Part shown: in pieces, positions 1 through 6,458 of the stretch | Position numbering within the stretch: position 1 is the first letter of the stretch | Layout: the number at the start of each line of letters is the position of its first letter | NCBI GenBank assembly: GCA_034429715.1 | Contig: DAOUFR010000011.1 | Span: 10,905 to 74,904, forward strand | DNA from: CAIMUM01 sp034429715 | GTDB lineage: Bacteria; Chloroflexota; Dehalococcoidia; GIF9; UBA5629 | Direction: 5' to 3' | DNA length: 64,000 bases | Notes under the pieces: generated by a model | What the model was told of the DNA's origin: nothing | What the model saw: the letters and a program-made list of their open reading frames with translations, nothing else | The model's database searches: none | Position numbers and translations under genes: made by a program

Positions 1-535
1 TGGTAATGGGACGCCTTCTCCTCGCAACCTGCTCGGACAGACGAAGGGCAAGCTTCTTGAGAGACTCATAGTGGCGTTTTTTATACCAGTCCACGTCGAC
101 ATTGACGGAGACCCATTTTTTCAGTTTTTCGGCTACGATCAGCCTGACCAGGTATTGCAGAGACGACAGGGCCTGCCCGCGCCTGCCGATGAGCACCCCC
201 AGGTCGTCCCCCTCGATATTCAGCGTGATGGGAACTCCATCGTCACCCGACCCGGTTACATCCACCGTGGCTTGAATGCCCATGTTGTGCAGGACATCGC
301 ACAACACCTGCCGGGCTGTATCGGCCGCATCACTGGTTGCACCCGGTTGCCTTTCATCGTCATCTTCGAGCAGTACCACCTTGATGCGGGCATCCTCGGC
401 GCCGACTCCCAGCACGCCCGATTTACCTTTCTTGACCACGATAATGTCAACCTCTTCGCGGGCGACACCGAGCTGCAAAAGGGCAATCCTGGTAGCCTCC
501 TCCACCGTCTTGGCGCTCAGTTCTAATTCTCTCAC
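1..535 (-). CDS. jag: Jag (SpoIIIJ-associated) RNA-binding protein, 3' end cut by window
   Basis: Cytoplasmic RNA-binding partner of YidC. The start is GTG at 533-535, two bases after the yidC stop, with AGAAGGGA as ribosome site; 178 residues are visible. The N-terminal Jag domain (1-50) carries KKGKSGVLGVGAEDARI. A KH domain follows at about 75-150 with its GxxG loop as IGRRG (116-120). An R3H domain begins near residue 152 (WYKKRHYESLKKLA) and runs off the window, so its R-x3-H core is not visible. The order yidC-jag is the classic arrangement and implies translational coupling. Because the start is GTG, an ATG-only search misses it. Identification is secure. Confidence 0.93.
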   Translation of the reverse strand, partial: MRELELSAKTVEEATRIALLQLGVAREEVDIIVVKKGKSGVLGVGAEDARIKVVLLEDDDERQPGATSDAADTARQVLCDVLHNMGIQATVDVTGSGDDGVPITLNIEGDDLGVLIGRRGQALSSLQYLVRLIVAEKLKKWVSVNVDVDWYKKRHYESLKKLALRLSEQVARRRRPIT

Positions 536-537
536 TT

Positions 538-1365
538 CTATCCCTTCTTTTTGTCGCTGCCTTCCTTAAGTGCCTTGGAAGGCTGTTCCGCTGCTTTTTG
601 AGTCGCGCTCTGAGGCTGAGTCTGAGCCTGAGGCTGCCTGAAGGACGGGAAGGTGAAATAACCCCAGCCGCCGGCCACGAAGTACTGGATGATTATGCCG
701 ATGATGTTGGATACCACCCAGTAAAGGGCTAATCCACTGGGGAAAGACAGTGTGAAAAAGGCAAACATCAACGGCATCATCATAGTTGTCATGCTCGACA
801 TCTGCTGCTGGCGGGGATCGGTGGCGGGCGGCGTAACCATCTTCTGCTGCACCCACATAGTCAGGCCGACCAGTATGGCAAGGATCATGGTCGGGTCAGG
901 CTGGGACAGCCTGAGCCCCAGGAAGTTCTCGTTGAGCGGTATGGCCTGGTCCACCATATCCCACGGATATAGATGCTGCGACAATATGAGAAGGTTCTCA
1001 GGCGTAGCCGCAAGGGCCTGCATGATAGATTGATAGAGCGCAATCCAGATAGGCATCTGTATCAGCAGAGGCCACATGCAGCCGAGAGGATTGATACCGG
1101 CCTCCTTGTAGAGGCGCATCATCTCCTGCTGCAGTTTCTTCTGGTCGCGCGCATACTTTTTCTGGAGCTCCTGCATCTTGGGCTGCAGTTCCTGCATGGC
1201 TTTAGTCGACTTTGTCTGCCTGAACGTGAGGGGCATGAGGACGATCCTGACCGCTATGGTCAGCACGATGATAGCCAGGCCGAAGTTGCTCCAGAGTATC
1301 TGGGAAAGCGCAATCAGACCGTTCAGTACCGGATCGAGTATAGCTACATTCCAAATATCAACCAT
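538..1365 (-). CDS. yidC: Membrane protein insertase YidC/Oxa1
   Basis: Inserts and folds inner-membrane proteins, with or without SecYEG. At 275 aa it is the short form lacking the large P1 periplasmic domain of proteobacterial YidC. The conserved cytoplasmic hairpin after the first transmembrane segment (MPLTFRQTKSTKAMQELQPK, near 44-63) and the GINPLGCMWPLLIQMPIWIALY block (near 89) identify the family, and the arginine of IAVRIVLMP sits at the position of the substrate-groove arginine. Further hydrophobic segments follow, then a Gln/Lys-rich tail likely to touch ribosomes. It lies nine bases after the PQQ lipoprotein gene and two bases before jag, in one transcription unit. Confidence 0.96.
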   Translation of the reverse strand: MVDIWNVAILDPVLNGLIALSQILWSNFGLAIIVLTIAVRIVLMPLTFRQTKSTKAMQELQPKMQELQKKYARDQKKLQQEMMRLYKEAGINPLGCMWPLLIQMPIWIALYQSIMQALAATPENLLILSQHLYPWDMVDQAIPLNENFLGLRLSQPDPTMILAILVGLTMWVQQKMVTPPATDPRQQQMSSMTTMMMPLMFAFFTLSFPSGLALYWVVSNIIGIIIQYFVAGGWGYFTFPSFRQPQAQTQPQSATQKAAEQPSKALKEGSDKKKG

Positions 1366-1374
1366 ATAACTAAC

Positions 1375-2553
1375 CTACTTTATCGCTGAAGAAAAATCCC
1401 AGGTGATGGTATTCTTCACCGTATCAACTGCATAGACTTTGTGATCCCGGGCATATATATAAACCATGTCGCCCTCCGCGTAAGGATTCCCGTAGACGGT
1501 ATAGCCGACCGATATACTGCTGATCTTGGTCCCGTTGGTTATATCCAGCTTGTAAAGCGTCCCCTTTTCACTCACCGCGAATATGTGTTTATCGGTCACG
1601 GCAGGGGTCGACACCATCTGTCCGTCTCCCTCGAATTGCCAGATCTCTTTGCCGCCGACAGCCTCGATGGCATATATCTTTTTGTCCATGCAGGCTGCAT
1701 AGATCGTGCTGTCGCGAATCACCGGCGTGGCCCAGAACCAGTTGCCGGCCTGGTATTTCCACTTCACCGTCCCATCGGCCTTATCAACGGCATACAGGTT
1801 CCGGTCGAAGGTGCCGAAATAAAGCAGCTGGTCTTTTACAGCGAGAGACGAGGCTACCGCCGAGGGGATCTTGATGCTCCATACCTCCCTGCCGGTTTCG
1901 GCCGATATGGCATACACGTTGCCGCCGTAGTTGCCGGAATAGATTATTCCATTGTCCAGAACGGGAGCCGTCCATATCTTGTCGGAGGTCTGGAACTCCC
2001 AGATAAAATCGCCTGTAACGGCATCGAGCGCATAGATTTTACCGTTGGCGCTGCCGAAATACAGCGCCTTCCCATCGGTGATTACATTACCGACGATCGC
2101 TCCTACCGTTTCGAAGCCTTCCCTCGGGTAAATCCAGCGGACCACTCCCCGATTGGCATTGAGGGCATAGATTTTACCGGTGTAGGTGCCCACTAAAACC
2201 AGGTCGCCGATTACCACAGGAGTGGCGTAGATGCCTTTGCCGGAGGCCGCCGATGACGGGGCGCACATGGCGCCGCAGGCGGATCCCGGCGTGGCGGTTT
2301 TAATGGCATATATCCACTCAGTCTCGGCGGGGAAGGTCTTTCCCTCGCTTCGCGCCTGCGGGCTGAGGGCAATGACCGATCCCTCCATAGACCCGAAGCA
2401 AATCAACTCGTTGTAGGGGGCAAAGCCGGACCAGCCCTGGGCCTGTGCTCCTGAACATCCCCCATCCATACCGGGCATACAACCTGAAACAAATACCAGC
2501 AGGAGTATCCCCAGAAGAATAACAATCCTGACCAAATTTCTAACTTTTCTCAT
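1375..2553 (-). CDS. PQQ-repeat beta-propeller lipoprotein (BamB-like fold)
   Basis: A 392-residue surface lipoprotein. The hydrophobic signal ends in a lipobox FVSGC, placing the lipidated cysteine at residue 25. Seven repeats of the form G-K-I-Y-A-L-(x5)-G-(x3)-W follow (for example GKIYALDAVTGDFIWEF and RNLYAVDKADGTVKWKY), enough for a seven- or eight-bladed propeller. There is no enzymatic signature, so a scaffold role is more likely than a quinoprotein dehydrogenase. It sits between yidD and yidC, where most bacteria have nothing, which suggests a part in membrane-protein insertion or quality control. BamB itself serves an outer membrane that this lineage is thought to lack, so the resemblance is one of fold only. 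Confidence 0.85.
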   Translation of the reverse strand: MRKVRNLVRIVILLGILLLVFVSGCMPGMDGGCSGAQAQGWSGFAPYNELICFGSMEGSVIALSPQARSEGKTFPAETEWIYAIKTATPGSACGAMCAPSSAASGKGIYATPVVIGDLVLVGTYTGKIYALNANRGVVRWIYPREGFETVGAIVGNVITDGKALYFGSANGKIYALDAVTGDFIWEFQTSDKIWTAPVLDNGIIYSGNYGGNVYAISAETGREVWSIKIPSAVASSLAVKDQLLYFGTFDRNLYAVDKADGTVKWKYQAGNWFWATPVIRDSTIYAACMDKKIYAIEAVGGKEIWQFEGDGQMVSTPAVTDKHIFAVSEKGTLYKLDITNGTKISSISVGYTVYGNPYAEGDMVYIYARDHKVYAVDTVKNTITWDFSSAIK

Positions 2554-2595
2554 ATATTATCCTATTAAAGTTTCATTCAATCTAAAGCCGGCCTA

Positions 2596-2808
2596 TCATG
2601 GAACAGGATCGTAGCCGCGGGGCGTCCAGGGATTGCAGCGACAGATCCTGAGAAAAGTCATCCAACTTCCTTTAAAAATGCCGTATTTCTGTATTGCCTC
2701 GTATCCATATTGAGAACACGTCGGTGTAAAGCGGCAGGCCGAAGGCGTGACCTGCGAGATAGTGCCCTGGTACAACTTAATTGATTTTAGAGCTACCGTT
2801 TTCAGCAT
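2596..2808 (-). CDS. yidD: Membrane protein insertion efficiency factor YidD
   Basis: A 70-residue membrane-associated helper of YidC. The cysteine motifs CRFTPTCSQYGYEAI and CRCNPWTPRGYDPVP are diagnostic, and the length is normal for the family. Its ATG lies inside the 3' end of rnpA (32-base overlap) with no strong ribosome site, so it is probably translated by coupling to rnpA. The rnpA-yidD overlap is a common arrangement. Confidence 0.95.
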   Translation of the reverse strand: MLKTVALKSIKLYQGTISQVTPSACRFTPTCSQYGYEAIQKYGIFKGSWMTFLRICRCNPWTPRGYDPVP

Positions 2809-3139
2809 CTATTACCATCAAATCCAGGCGGTTAAGCAATTTTGTTATCGACCTGTTAATCTCATGATAATCAACGCCTGCCACAGGTCGCCGGGCGATC
2901 AACACCATATCCCACCCGGATTTTATTATCATCAGGCGAATATTCTCCTTTAGCAGCCTCCTGACACGGTTTCTGACAGTCGCCTTCCCGATATCCTTGG
3001 TTACAGAGAAGCCCACGCGTAAAGCATCCAGACGGTTGGGAAGAGCTTTTATTACCAGCAGTTTATCCGCTGCGGCTTTGCCAGATTTATATACTGCTAA
3101 ATACTGCGATCTCCTGGTTAAAGCCAATCTCTTGGCCAT
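2777..3139 (-). CDS. rnpA: Ribonuclease P protein component
   Basis: Protein subunit of RNase P, which removes 5' leaders from pre-tRNAs together with the M1-type RNA. I chose the ATG at 3139 (120 aa, MAKRLALTRRSQYLAVY), seven bases after the rpmH stop, because it matches the usual N-terminus and length. A GTG at 3181 in the same frame would add 14 residues and overlap rpmH by 35 bases; such overlaps exist in some bacteria, so it is not excluded. The RNR motif is ATVRNRVRRLLKE, and the hydrophobic cleft residues around VGFSVTKDIGKA are present. Confidence 0.93.
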   Translation of the reverse strand: MAKRLALTRRSQYLAVYKSGKAAADKLLVIKALPNRLDALRVGFSVTKDIGKATVRNRVRRLLKENIRLMIIKSGWDMVLIARRPVAGVDYHEINRSITKLLNRLDLMVIDAENGSSKIN

Positions 3140-3146
3140 CTCAACG

Positions 3147-3287
3147 CTATACCTGGGTGAGCTTCCAGCGCCCTCGGGCACGCCTGGCCTTTAATACAGC
3201 TCGCCCACCCTTGGTGGACGCGCGTGCGCGAAAACCGTGCTTCCTGATTCTTCCTCTTTTTTTCGGTTGATATGTCCTCTTGGGCAA
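3147..3287 (-). CDS. rpmH: Ribosomal protein L34 (TTG start)
   Basis: A 46-residue large-subunit protein (begins PKRTYQPKKRGRIRKHGF, ends WKLTQV). The start is TTG at 3285-3287, preceded by GGAG with a 7-base spacer; no ATG or GTG lies nearby, and the in-frame ATT two codons upstream is too close to the GGAG. It is too short for many gene finders. It is the first gene of the rpmH-rnpA-yidD-yidC-jag set and starts only about 20 bases after rpsR. The usual dnaA neighbour is absent. Confidence 0.95.
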   Translation of the reverse strand: MPKRTYQPKKRGRIRKHGFRARASTKGGRAVLKARRARGRWKLTQV

Positions 3288-3306
3288 TTCAATACTCCAA
3301 ATTTGA

Positions 3307-3594
3307 TTAAGCTTTTTTCTCGGCTGCGCTCATGTTGTAGACATGGTTGGGCGACGAGGGCAGCATGGCCAGATAACGCGACCTTTTAATGGCCTGAGCC
3401 AGGCTGCGCTGGTGCCTGGCACACACACCGGTGCGCCTCCTCGGCACTATCTTGCCGCGGTCAGAAACAAAACGCTGCAGAAGAGACACATTCTTATAGT
3501 CGATAGGCGCTTTGTCGGCACAAAACATGCACACCTTGGGTTTAACAATGAATTTGCGCCCCCTCTCCCTTCTTTGTACGGTATTGGTTTCCAT
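3307..3594 (-). CDS. rpsR: Ribosomal protein S18, zinc-ribbon form
   Basis: Small-subunit protein that pairs with S6. I chose ATG 3594 (METNTVQRRERG, 95 aa), with AAGGAG about 12 bases upstream; an in-frame TTG nine codons earlier is less likely because it precedes that ribosome site. The body contains VCMFCADK and GVCARHQRSL, a C-x2-C plus C-x2-H set consistent with zinc binding, so this is the C+ type S18. The core FVSDRGKIVPRRRTG is canonical. It follows ssb in the usual rpsF-ssb-rpsR order. Confidence 0.96.
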   Translation of the reverse strand: METNTVQRRERGRKFIVKPKVCMFCADKAPIDYKNVSLLQRFVSDRGKIVPRRRTGVCARHQRSLAQAIKRSRYLAMLPSSPNHVYNMSAAEKKA

Positions 3595-3629
3595 TGGTCT
3601 AAAAAACTCCTTCTCTAACAATTAAGGAT

Positions 3630-4034
3630 TTAGAAGGGGATATCCTCCGGCTCGATATCACCTTCGATTACACGGGCATCCTCGGGCGGCAGTTGCGCAG
3701 GCCCCTGTTTGTCCAGGAAGAGCACCTTATCTGCGGTCACATCCAGGCTGACCCGTTTCTGTCCGTCCTTGCCGTCATATAAGCGTGTACGCAAATTTCC
3801 TTCCACGTAAACCAACTTACCTTTGTTTAAAAACTGGTTGCATGTCTCCGCCAGCTTTCTCCACGCGCTGATGCGAAACCATTCGGTCTCCTCTTTGAAG
3901 GACCCGTCGGGCTGGCGCATATTGCGATTGGCCGCCAGGCTGAAAGTGGTGACTGCTACACCGTCCGCAGTAAACCTCATCTCGGGATCACCCCCGACCC
4001 GGCCAATCAGAATAATCTTGATTAAGCTCGCCAT
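3630..4034 (-). CDS. ssb: Single-stranded DNA-binding protein
   Basis: Coats single-stranded DNA during replication and repair. It has one OB fold (residues 1-105, with VGGDPEMRFTADGVAV and the EWFRISAWRKLAE segment), a very short linker, and the acidic C-terminal tip IEPEDIPF that docks partner proteins. At 134 aa it is shorter than most SSBs because the disordered linker is reduced. The start is ATG 4034 behind GGAGG with a six-base spacer. It is cotranscribed with rpsF and rpsR. Note the similar acidic tip on the unrelated protein at 4693-5178. Confidence 0.96.
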   Translation of the reverse strand: MASLIKIILIGRVGGDPEMRFTADGVAVTTFSLAANRNMRQPDGSFKEETEWFRISAWRKLAETCNQFLNKGKLVYVEGNLRTRLYDGKDGQKRVSLDVTADKVLFLDKQGPAQLPPEDARVIEGDIEPEDIPF

Positions 4035-4050
4035 CAACCACCTCCGGAGA

Positions 4051-4338
4051 TCAGCTATTCTCGCGAACGAACAGGTACCTTAATACATCCTCGGACATCT
4101 TCAAACCGGCATCAAGTTCTTTTAAAGCCGTCTGTTTGATCTGCACTTTTTCGAGCACGTAATTGCCTTCAGTCTGCTTCTTAATCGGGTAAGCAAACCT
4201 TCTTTTTCCCCATTGATTCGTCTCCGTAACCGTTCCACCGAGCTTGGTTATCTGGTCGTTGACCTTTCCCAATACCCGGGTGAAATCATCTTCACTCAAG
4301 TCCGCATTCAGAATAAAAACCAGTTCGTAACCGGGCAC
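4051..4338 (-). CDS. rpsF: Ribosomal protein S6 (GTG start)
   Basis: Small-subunit protein of 95 aa, beginning PGYELVFILNADLSEDDF and containing the signature WGKRRFAYPIKKQTEGNYVL. The start is GTG at 4336-4338, with GGAGG seven bases upstream. It is the promoter-proximal gene of the S6-SSB-S18 operon. Confidence 0.96.
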   Translation of the reverse strand: MPGYELVFILNADLSEDDFTRVLGKVNDQITKLGGTVTETNQWGKRRFAYPIKKQTEGNYVLEKVQIKQTALKELDAGLKMSEDVLRYLFVRENS

Positions 4339-4369
4339 AATAAATCCTCCAAGCAGCGAAATTCTACTG

Positions 4370-4375
4370 ATTATA
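4370..4375 (-). promoter_or_regulatory. Extended -10 promoter for rpsF operon
   Basis: On the minus strand the sequence TGC-TATAAT is an extended -10 element about 30 bases upstream of the rpsF GTG. A weak TTGTTG or TTGAGG lies at the -35 position and overlaps the edge of the left copy of the 22-bp inverted repeat. Confidence 0.6.
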
Positions 4376-4397
4376 GCATACAGCCCGATTCCTCAAC

Positions 4398-4419
4398 AAG
4401 CTTGAGCAAGTTGCGAAAC
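4398..4419 (-). repeat. Left copy of imperfect 22-bp inverted repeat
   Basis: Read on the minus strand it is GTTTCGCAACT, two variable bases (TG), then CTCAAGCTT. It matches the plus strand at 7256-7277 at 20 of 22 positions. A weaker match, TCG-G/A-GCTGT, continues outward of both copies with a 4-base offset. Confidence 0.6.
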
Positions 4420-4437
4420 TGCCCATCATCTGCTCGG

Positions 4438-4635
4438 TCATTTATCATCATTTTCCTGCAATATCCTTAGCACCAATTTAATGCGTTTGATTTTGTTTTC
4501 CAGACTGTTAATTTCAGCCATATCATTTTTCACCCTTTTGTGGGCGATATAGACATTCCGCTCCTCATTCCCCAGGGTCTTTATTAGGTTTAAAATTACA
4601 TTATTTTGCAAATTTCCATTAAATGTACTTGACAT
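4438..4635 (-). CDS. Small coiled-coil protein of unknown function
   Basis: A 65-residue protein, unrecognised. Its ATG is preceded by an excellent ribosome site, AGGAGGAG with a 3-base spacer, which is the main reason to believe it. The sequence is rich in Asn, Lys, Glu and Ile; the second half (about 30-62) has heptad-like spacing of Ile/Leu and is probably an amphipathic helix or short coiled coil. It diverges from the 161-aa gene at 4693 across 57 bases holding a palindrome, so the two are probably co-regulated. Composition is more A+T-rich than the ribosomal genes beside it, fitting acquired DNA. Confidence 0.6.
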   Translation of the reverse strand: MSSTFNGNLQNNVILNLIKTLGNEERNVYIAHKRVKNDMAEINSLENKIKRIKLVLRILQENDDK

Positions 4636-4645
4636 TGTCTCCTCC

Positions 4646-4673
4646 TAATGTTATTATGAATGTACTAACATTA
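4646..4673. promoter_or_regulatory. Palindromic operator candidate between divergent genes
   Basis: TAATGTTA at 4646-4653 and its exact reverse complement TAACATTA at 4666-4673 are separated by 12 bases. The site abuts the ribosome-binding site of the 65-aa gene and lies 20 bases upstream of the 161-aa gene, so a dimeric regulator bound here could control both. No regulator is assigned; the winged-helix-like 161-aa protein is one possibility (inference). Confidence 0.45.
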
Positions 4674-4692
4674 AACTATGGGGGTCGCATAA

Positions 4693-5178
4693 ATGATGAA
4701 AGTAAATGATGATATTCAGAAGGGGTTGAAGGATGAATTGATAATATTGGAAGACAAACTTTTTCAAATTCAACAAAGGCTTAAGAAAGACCAGGCTGAG
4801 TTTGGCATTGCGAGTCGCAAATATGCCGCGATGAGAGATATGCTTACAAAATATTTGGGGCACAGCCCATATGTGCCTGATGCTAATTTTGATGGGCTTG
4901 AGCCTGTGTCGGATAGGGAGGATTTTTATGGTGGCTTTAGATTCATCTATATGCCTGTTGGAAAAGCGGTAATAACAGCGCTTAAAGAAGCTGACACACC
5001 ACTTTCCCTCGAAGAAATTGTTAAATGGCTTCAGACGGGTGGAGTTGAGCGAGAAGAAAGTTCCCTTATTCGCGCAGTAAATGCAGCACTTATTAAGACA
5101 AAGGGAATACAAAAGTCCAAGGATGGGAAATACTCGTACATACCAAGTGATGTTGAGCCAGATGATGTACCATTTTAA
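4693..5178 (+). CDS. Unknown protein: coiled coil, HARE-HTH-like domain, SSB-type acidic tail
   Basis: A 161-residue protein of unknown function. Residues 5-55 form a charged helix (KDELIILEDKLFQIQQRLKK) likely to be a coiled coil. Residues 85-150 (PVGKAVITALKEADTPLSLEEIVKWL, then a Lys-rich strand) resemble the HARE-HTH/winged-helix fold found in DNA-associated proteins. The last residues, VEPDDVPF, closely copy the acidic tip of SSB (IEPEDIPF in this window). The two ATG codons in tandem at 4693 and 4696 follow GGGGGT. The gene ends at a strong hairpin terminator and sits in the accessory insert. The domain assignment is tentative; the tail is directly visible. Confidence 0.7.
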   Translation: MMKVNDDIQKGLKDELIILEDKLFQIQQRLKKDQAEFGIASRKYAAMRDMLTKYLGHSPYVPDANFDGLEPVSDREDFYGGFRFIYMPVGKAVITALKEADTPLSLEEIVKWLQTGGVEREESSLIRAVNAALIKTKGIQKSKDGKYSYIPSDVEPDDVPF

Positions 5179-5182
5179 TAAT

Positions 5183-5216
5183 GAGGAGTGGCGCTGACAC
5201 GCCACTCCTCGTTTGC
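5183..5216 (+). terminator. Intrinsic terminator after the 161-aa gene
   Basis: GAGGAGTGGCG (5183-5193) pairs perfectly with CGCCACTCCTC (5200-5210) around a six-base loop, followed by GTTTGC. It separates this gene from the tRNA. Confidence 0.75.
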
Positions 5217-5223
5217 TATTCGT

Positions 5224-5296
5224 GGGGGCGTAGCTTAGTCGGCAAAGCAGCGAACTTAAAATTCGCTGGATACGGGTTCGAGTCCCGTCGCCTCCA
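5224..5296 (+). tRNA. tRNA, anticodon UAA (nominal Leu) but class I structure
   Basis: A full 73-base cloverleaf. Acceptor GGGGGCG pairs with CGCCTCC (one G-U), D stem GCTT/AAGC with GG in the loop, anticodon stem GCGAA/TTCGC with loop CTTAAAA, variable region TGGAT, T stem ACGGG/CCCGT with loop TTCGAGT, discriminator A. CCA is not encoded. The anticodon reads UAA, which decodes the Leu codon UUA, yet bacterial tRNA-Leu normally has a long variable arm and this has five bases. The anticodon arm resembles tRNA-Phe with G34 changed to U. Folding is secure; amino-acid identity is not. Confidence 0.88.
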
Positions 5297-5361
5297 CTAT
5301 TTAGCCTAGTATTCTGGGTACTAGCAGCTGTAACTGAACTAGCACCCATTGTCTCGGAGGG

Positions 5362-6381
5362 ATGAGCTCCTTGACTACTTATTATGATAACGAATGCTCT
5401 GGAAATGTCAACACTGTACCAGTGGTCAGACAGCTTCATGCTGTATTTAATTCTATCCCAGATGCCGAACTGTTGACCGCTCTGAAGTCTCCAACCGGAA
5501 GACCAGGATATACCGTCAACATTCTCTGGAAGACTTATGTCGCAATGACCGTCCTCAACCTGCCGACATTTGCTGACCTGATAAGAACATTGCATAACAA
5601 TCCGTTTATTGCAATTGCATGTGGGATAACAAGCGAAAAGGACATACCGAGTAAATTTGCGTATTCCCGCTTTATTCGCAAGTTGTCTCAACCTGATATC
5701 GTACCGATGGTAAAGAATGTATCTCGAAACCTTACTCGGCAACTCTATGAGAAAATTCCAGGTTTTGGCAAAAGTGTGGCAATAGACAGTACAGATTTGA
5801 AAGCATGGTCGAACGGGGCTAAAAAGCCCGTTTCTGATAAGGATGCAACATGGGCGGTAAAACCGGATACTGCTGGCAAGAAGAAATATTTCTTTGGTTA
5901 TAAGCTTCATCTTATGGCTGACACACAATGCGAAATCCCGATAGTAGCGAATGTGACAACCGCCTCTATCGCTGATGTCCGTGTAGCTAGTAGGGTATTG
6001 AGCCATGCACGATTCGCAAATGGGGCTTTTCATCCTGAATATGTGATTTGCGATGCTGGATATTGCAGTAAGAGCTTGAGGCGATCGATAAAAAGACAGT
6101 ACAGGGCTGAGCCAATAATTAAAGTGAATCCCACGCACAAGAAATCTTTGTTTGTTGAGACTAAGGAATGGCAGCAAATTTACGGTAGGCGTACTGCCAT
6201 TGAGCGCATGTTTAGTCGACTCAAGTTGTATAGGCGACTTAACAATATTACTGTTCGTGGTATTCGTAAAGTAACTGTTCATTGTTTTCTTTCATTAATT
6301 GTTACTCAAGCTCAAGCCTTTTATGCTTCATCAAATAATCAATTGGCTTCTGCTAGACAATGTGTTTACTCATCAGTCTAA
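5362..6381 (+). CDS. IS transposase, DDE type (IS5-like superfamily)
   Basis: A 339-residue apparently intact transposase. The N-terminal DUF772-like region (about 40-110, TGRPGYTVNILWKTYVAMTVL) is followed by a DDE core: first Asp in VAIDSTDLKAW, second in EYVICDAGYC, and the Glu in YGRRTAIERMFSRLK. This matches DUF772 plus DDE_Tnp_1 elements of the IS5/IS1182 kind. It begins 65 bases after the tRNA. I found no convincing terminal inverted repeats or target duplication; an interrupted palindrome GGGT-A-CTAG ... CTAG-C-ACCC lies at about 5317-5348, just upstream. The family is confident at superfamily level only. Confidence 0.85.
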   Translation: MSSLTTYYDNECSGNVNTVPVVRQLHAVFNSIPDAELLTALKSPTGRPGYTVNILWKTYVAMTVLNLPTFADLIRTLHNNPFIAIACGITSEKDIPSKFAYSRFIRKLSQPDIVPMVKNVSRNLTRQLYEKIPGFGKSVAIDSTDLKAWSNGAKKPVSDKDATWAVKPDTAGKKKYFFGYKLHLMADTQCEIPIVANVTTASIADVRVASRVLSHARFANGAFHPEYVICDAGYCSKSLRRSIKRQYRAEPIIKVNPTHKKSLFVETKEWQQIYGRRTAIERMFSRLKLYRRLNNITVRGIRKVTVHCFLSLIVTQAQAFYASSNNQLASARQCVYSSV

Positions 6382-6458
6382 GAAACCATGTTTTGATAGG
6401 TGTATAATATTCATACTCGATTCCTCTTATAAGATTGATGTTGTCGGGAAGGAAGCAT

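Noticed and set aside
71..526. Plus-strand open frame opposite jag
   Set aside because: The minus strand reads as Jag with KH and R3H motifs from a GTG start; the plus frame is a shadow.
4654..6282. Open frame of 542 codons on the minus strand
   Set aside because: It runs antisense through the 161-aa gene, the tRNA and the transposase; it has no ribosome site or recognisable domain.
5297..6434. Terminal inverted repeats for the IS element
   Set aside because: I compared the sequence before 5362 with that after 6381 and found no convincing inverted match or target duplication.
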